DNA of 12,369 nucleotides from Pseudomonadota bacterium (GTDB lineage Bacteria > Pseudomonadota > Gammaproteobacteria > Xanthomonadales > Xanthomonadaceae), in the NCBI GenBank assembly GCA_023423675.1, contig JAFAFD010000353.1:1-12369 (forward strand). Reading direction: 5' to 3'. Positions 12,082-12,369 of the stretch are shown in pieces. The translations under genes and the position numbers were made by a program. A model generated the notes under the pieces. It was not told the origin of the DNA and did no database searches. It saw only the letters and a program-made list of their open reading frames with translations. Within the stretch, counting starts at the first letter, position 1. Every line of letters begins with the position of its first letter.

Positions 12082-12369
12082 TCAGCCTTTGCGCACCCTC
12101 TGCAGGAAGGCCTCGACCGCCGGCACCTGGTAGGCTCCCTCGCGGCGCAGGATGCTCAGCGGCCGTTGCAGGCCCAGCGCCCGCACCGGAAGCCGGACCA
12201 GGCTGCCGTCCTGCAGGTCACGTACCACGCTCATGCTGGGCAGCCAGGCGATGCCGCCGCCATGGATCGCGGCCTGCTTCAGCGCCTCGGTATTGCCGAA
12301 CTCCACGATGCTTCCGGTCTGTACATCCAGCTGCTGCAGCAGCTCGCCGATCAGCTCGCGGGTGCCCGA
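12082..12369 (-). CDS. LysR-type transcriptional regulator, C-terminal part (runs off right edge)
   Basis: The last 95 residues of a LysR substrate-binding domain are present. The frame is open to the right edge and begins in the conserved SGTRELIGELL block, which corresponds to about two-thirds of the way through a typical 300-residue regulator. It goes on with IVEFGNTEALKQAAIHGGGIAWLPSMSVVRDLQDGSLVRLPV, the standard effector-domain motif (GNxEAxKxAVxxGxGIAxLP). The DNA-binding helix-turn-helix, the start codon and any divergent target gene are outside the window, so the regulated pathway cannot be inferred. The palindromic repeat pair follows within four bases of the stop. Confidence 0.9.
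   Translation of the reverse strand, partial: SGTRELIGELLQQLDVQTGSIVEFGNTEALKQAAIHGGGIAWLPSMSVVRDLQDGSLVRLPVRALGLQRPLSILRREGAYQVPAVEAFLQRVRKG

Noticed and set aside
1..12369. Defence system, toxin-antitoxin pair, prophage or biosynthetic cluster
   Set aside because: No gene shows the needed domains. The secreted nuclease and the disordered small protein are not paired with an identifiable immunity or toxin partner.

Overview
The window reads as ordinary high-GC chromosomal DNA from a gammaproteobacterium of the Xanthomonadaceae, most likely Stenotrophomonas. Codon choice is strongly G/C-ending. The 12.0-12.1 kb gap holds a head-to-head pair of short palindromes, one beginning with GTAG, which is the pattern of the SMAG/REP elements of S. 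maltophilia. Genus is an inference from this repeat and from the protein types; no marker gene is present. There is no tRNA, rRNA, CRISPR array, insertion sequence, phage gene or integrase.

Left part (1-5.35 kb). A Cho-type UvrC-like nuclease is cut by the left edge. It is followed on the + strand by a DUF421/YetF membrane protein, a formaldehyde-dehydrogenase-like zinc alcohol dehydrogenase and a 109-residue protein whose GTG start overlaps the dehydrogenase stop. On the - strand come a stand-alone receiver protein and a 64-residue, very hydrophilic protein. Then on + come a DUF72 protein and an Fpg/Nei-type DNA glycosylase that overlap by 8 bases. Two DNA-repair enzymes, a dehydrogenase and several small stress-type proteins suggest a stress/repair neighbourhood, but co-regulation is not shown by the sequence.

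Middle part (5.35-10.05 kb). This holds an atypical SDR-fold NAD(P)-binding protein, an isochorismatase-like cysteine hydrolase, a small lipoprotein, a GAF protein with a decayed GGDEF domain (- strand), a secreted Serratia-type DNA/RNA nuclease (- strand), and a small exported cysteine-containing protein divergent from the nuclease.

Right part (10.05-12.37 kb, all - strand). The clearest functional unit is a NemR-like TetR regulator and a DJ-1/PfpI (Hsp31, glyoxalase III type) protein. Identical 15-base operators lie in front of each, and a strong intrinsic terminator lies between them. The regulator keeps the cysteine and lysine that E. coli NemR uses to sense bleach and electrophiles. The unit therefore looks like an electrophile/methylglyoxal response module in which a glyoxalase III takes the place that glyoxalase I has in the E. 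coli NemR regulon. A YdhG/DUF1801-like protein lies downstream behind a 12-bp hairpin. The C-terminal part of a LysR regulator runs off the right edge.

I found no wholly new system. The best second-look items are the NemR-like module, the degenerate GGDEF protein, the coupled dehydrogenase/109-residue pair, the disordered 64-residue protein next to the receiver, and the REP doublet.
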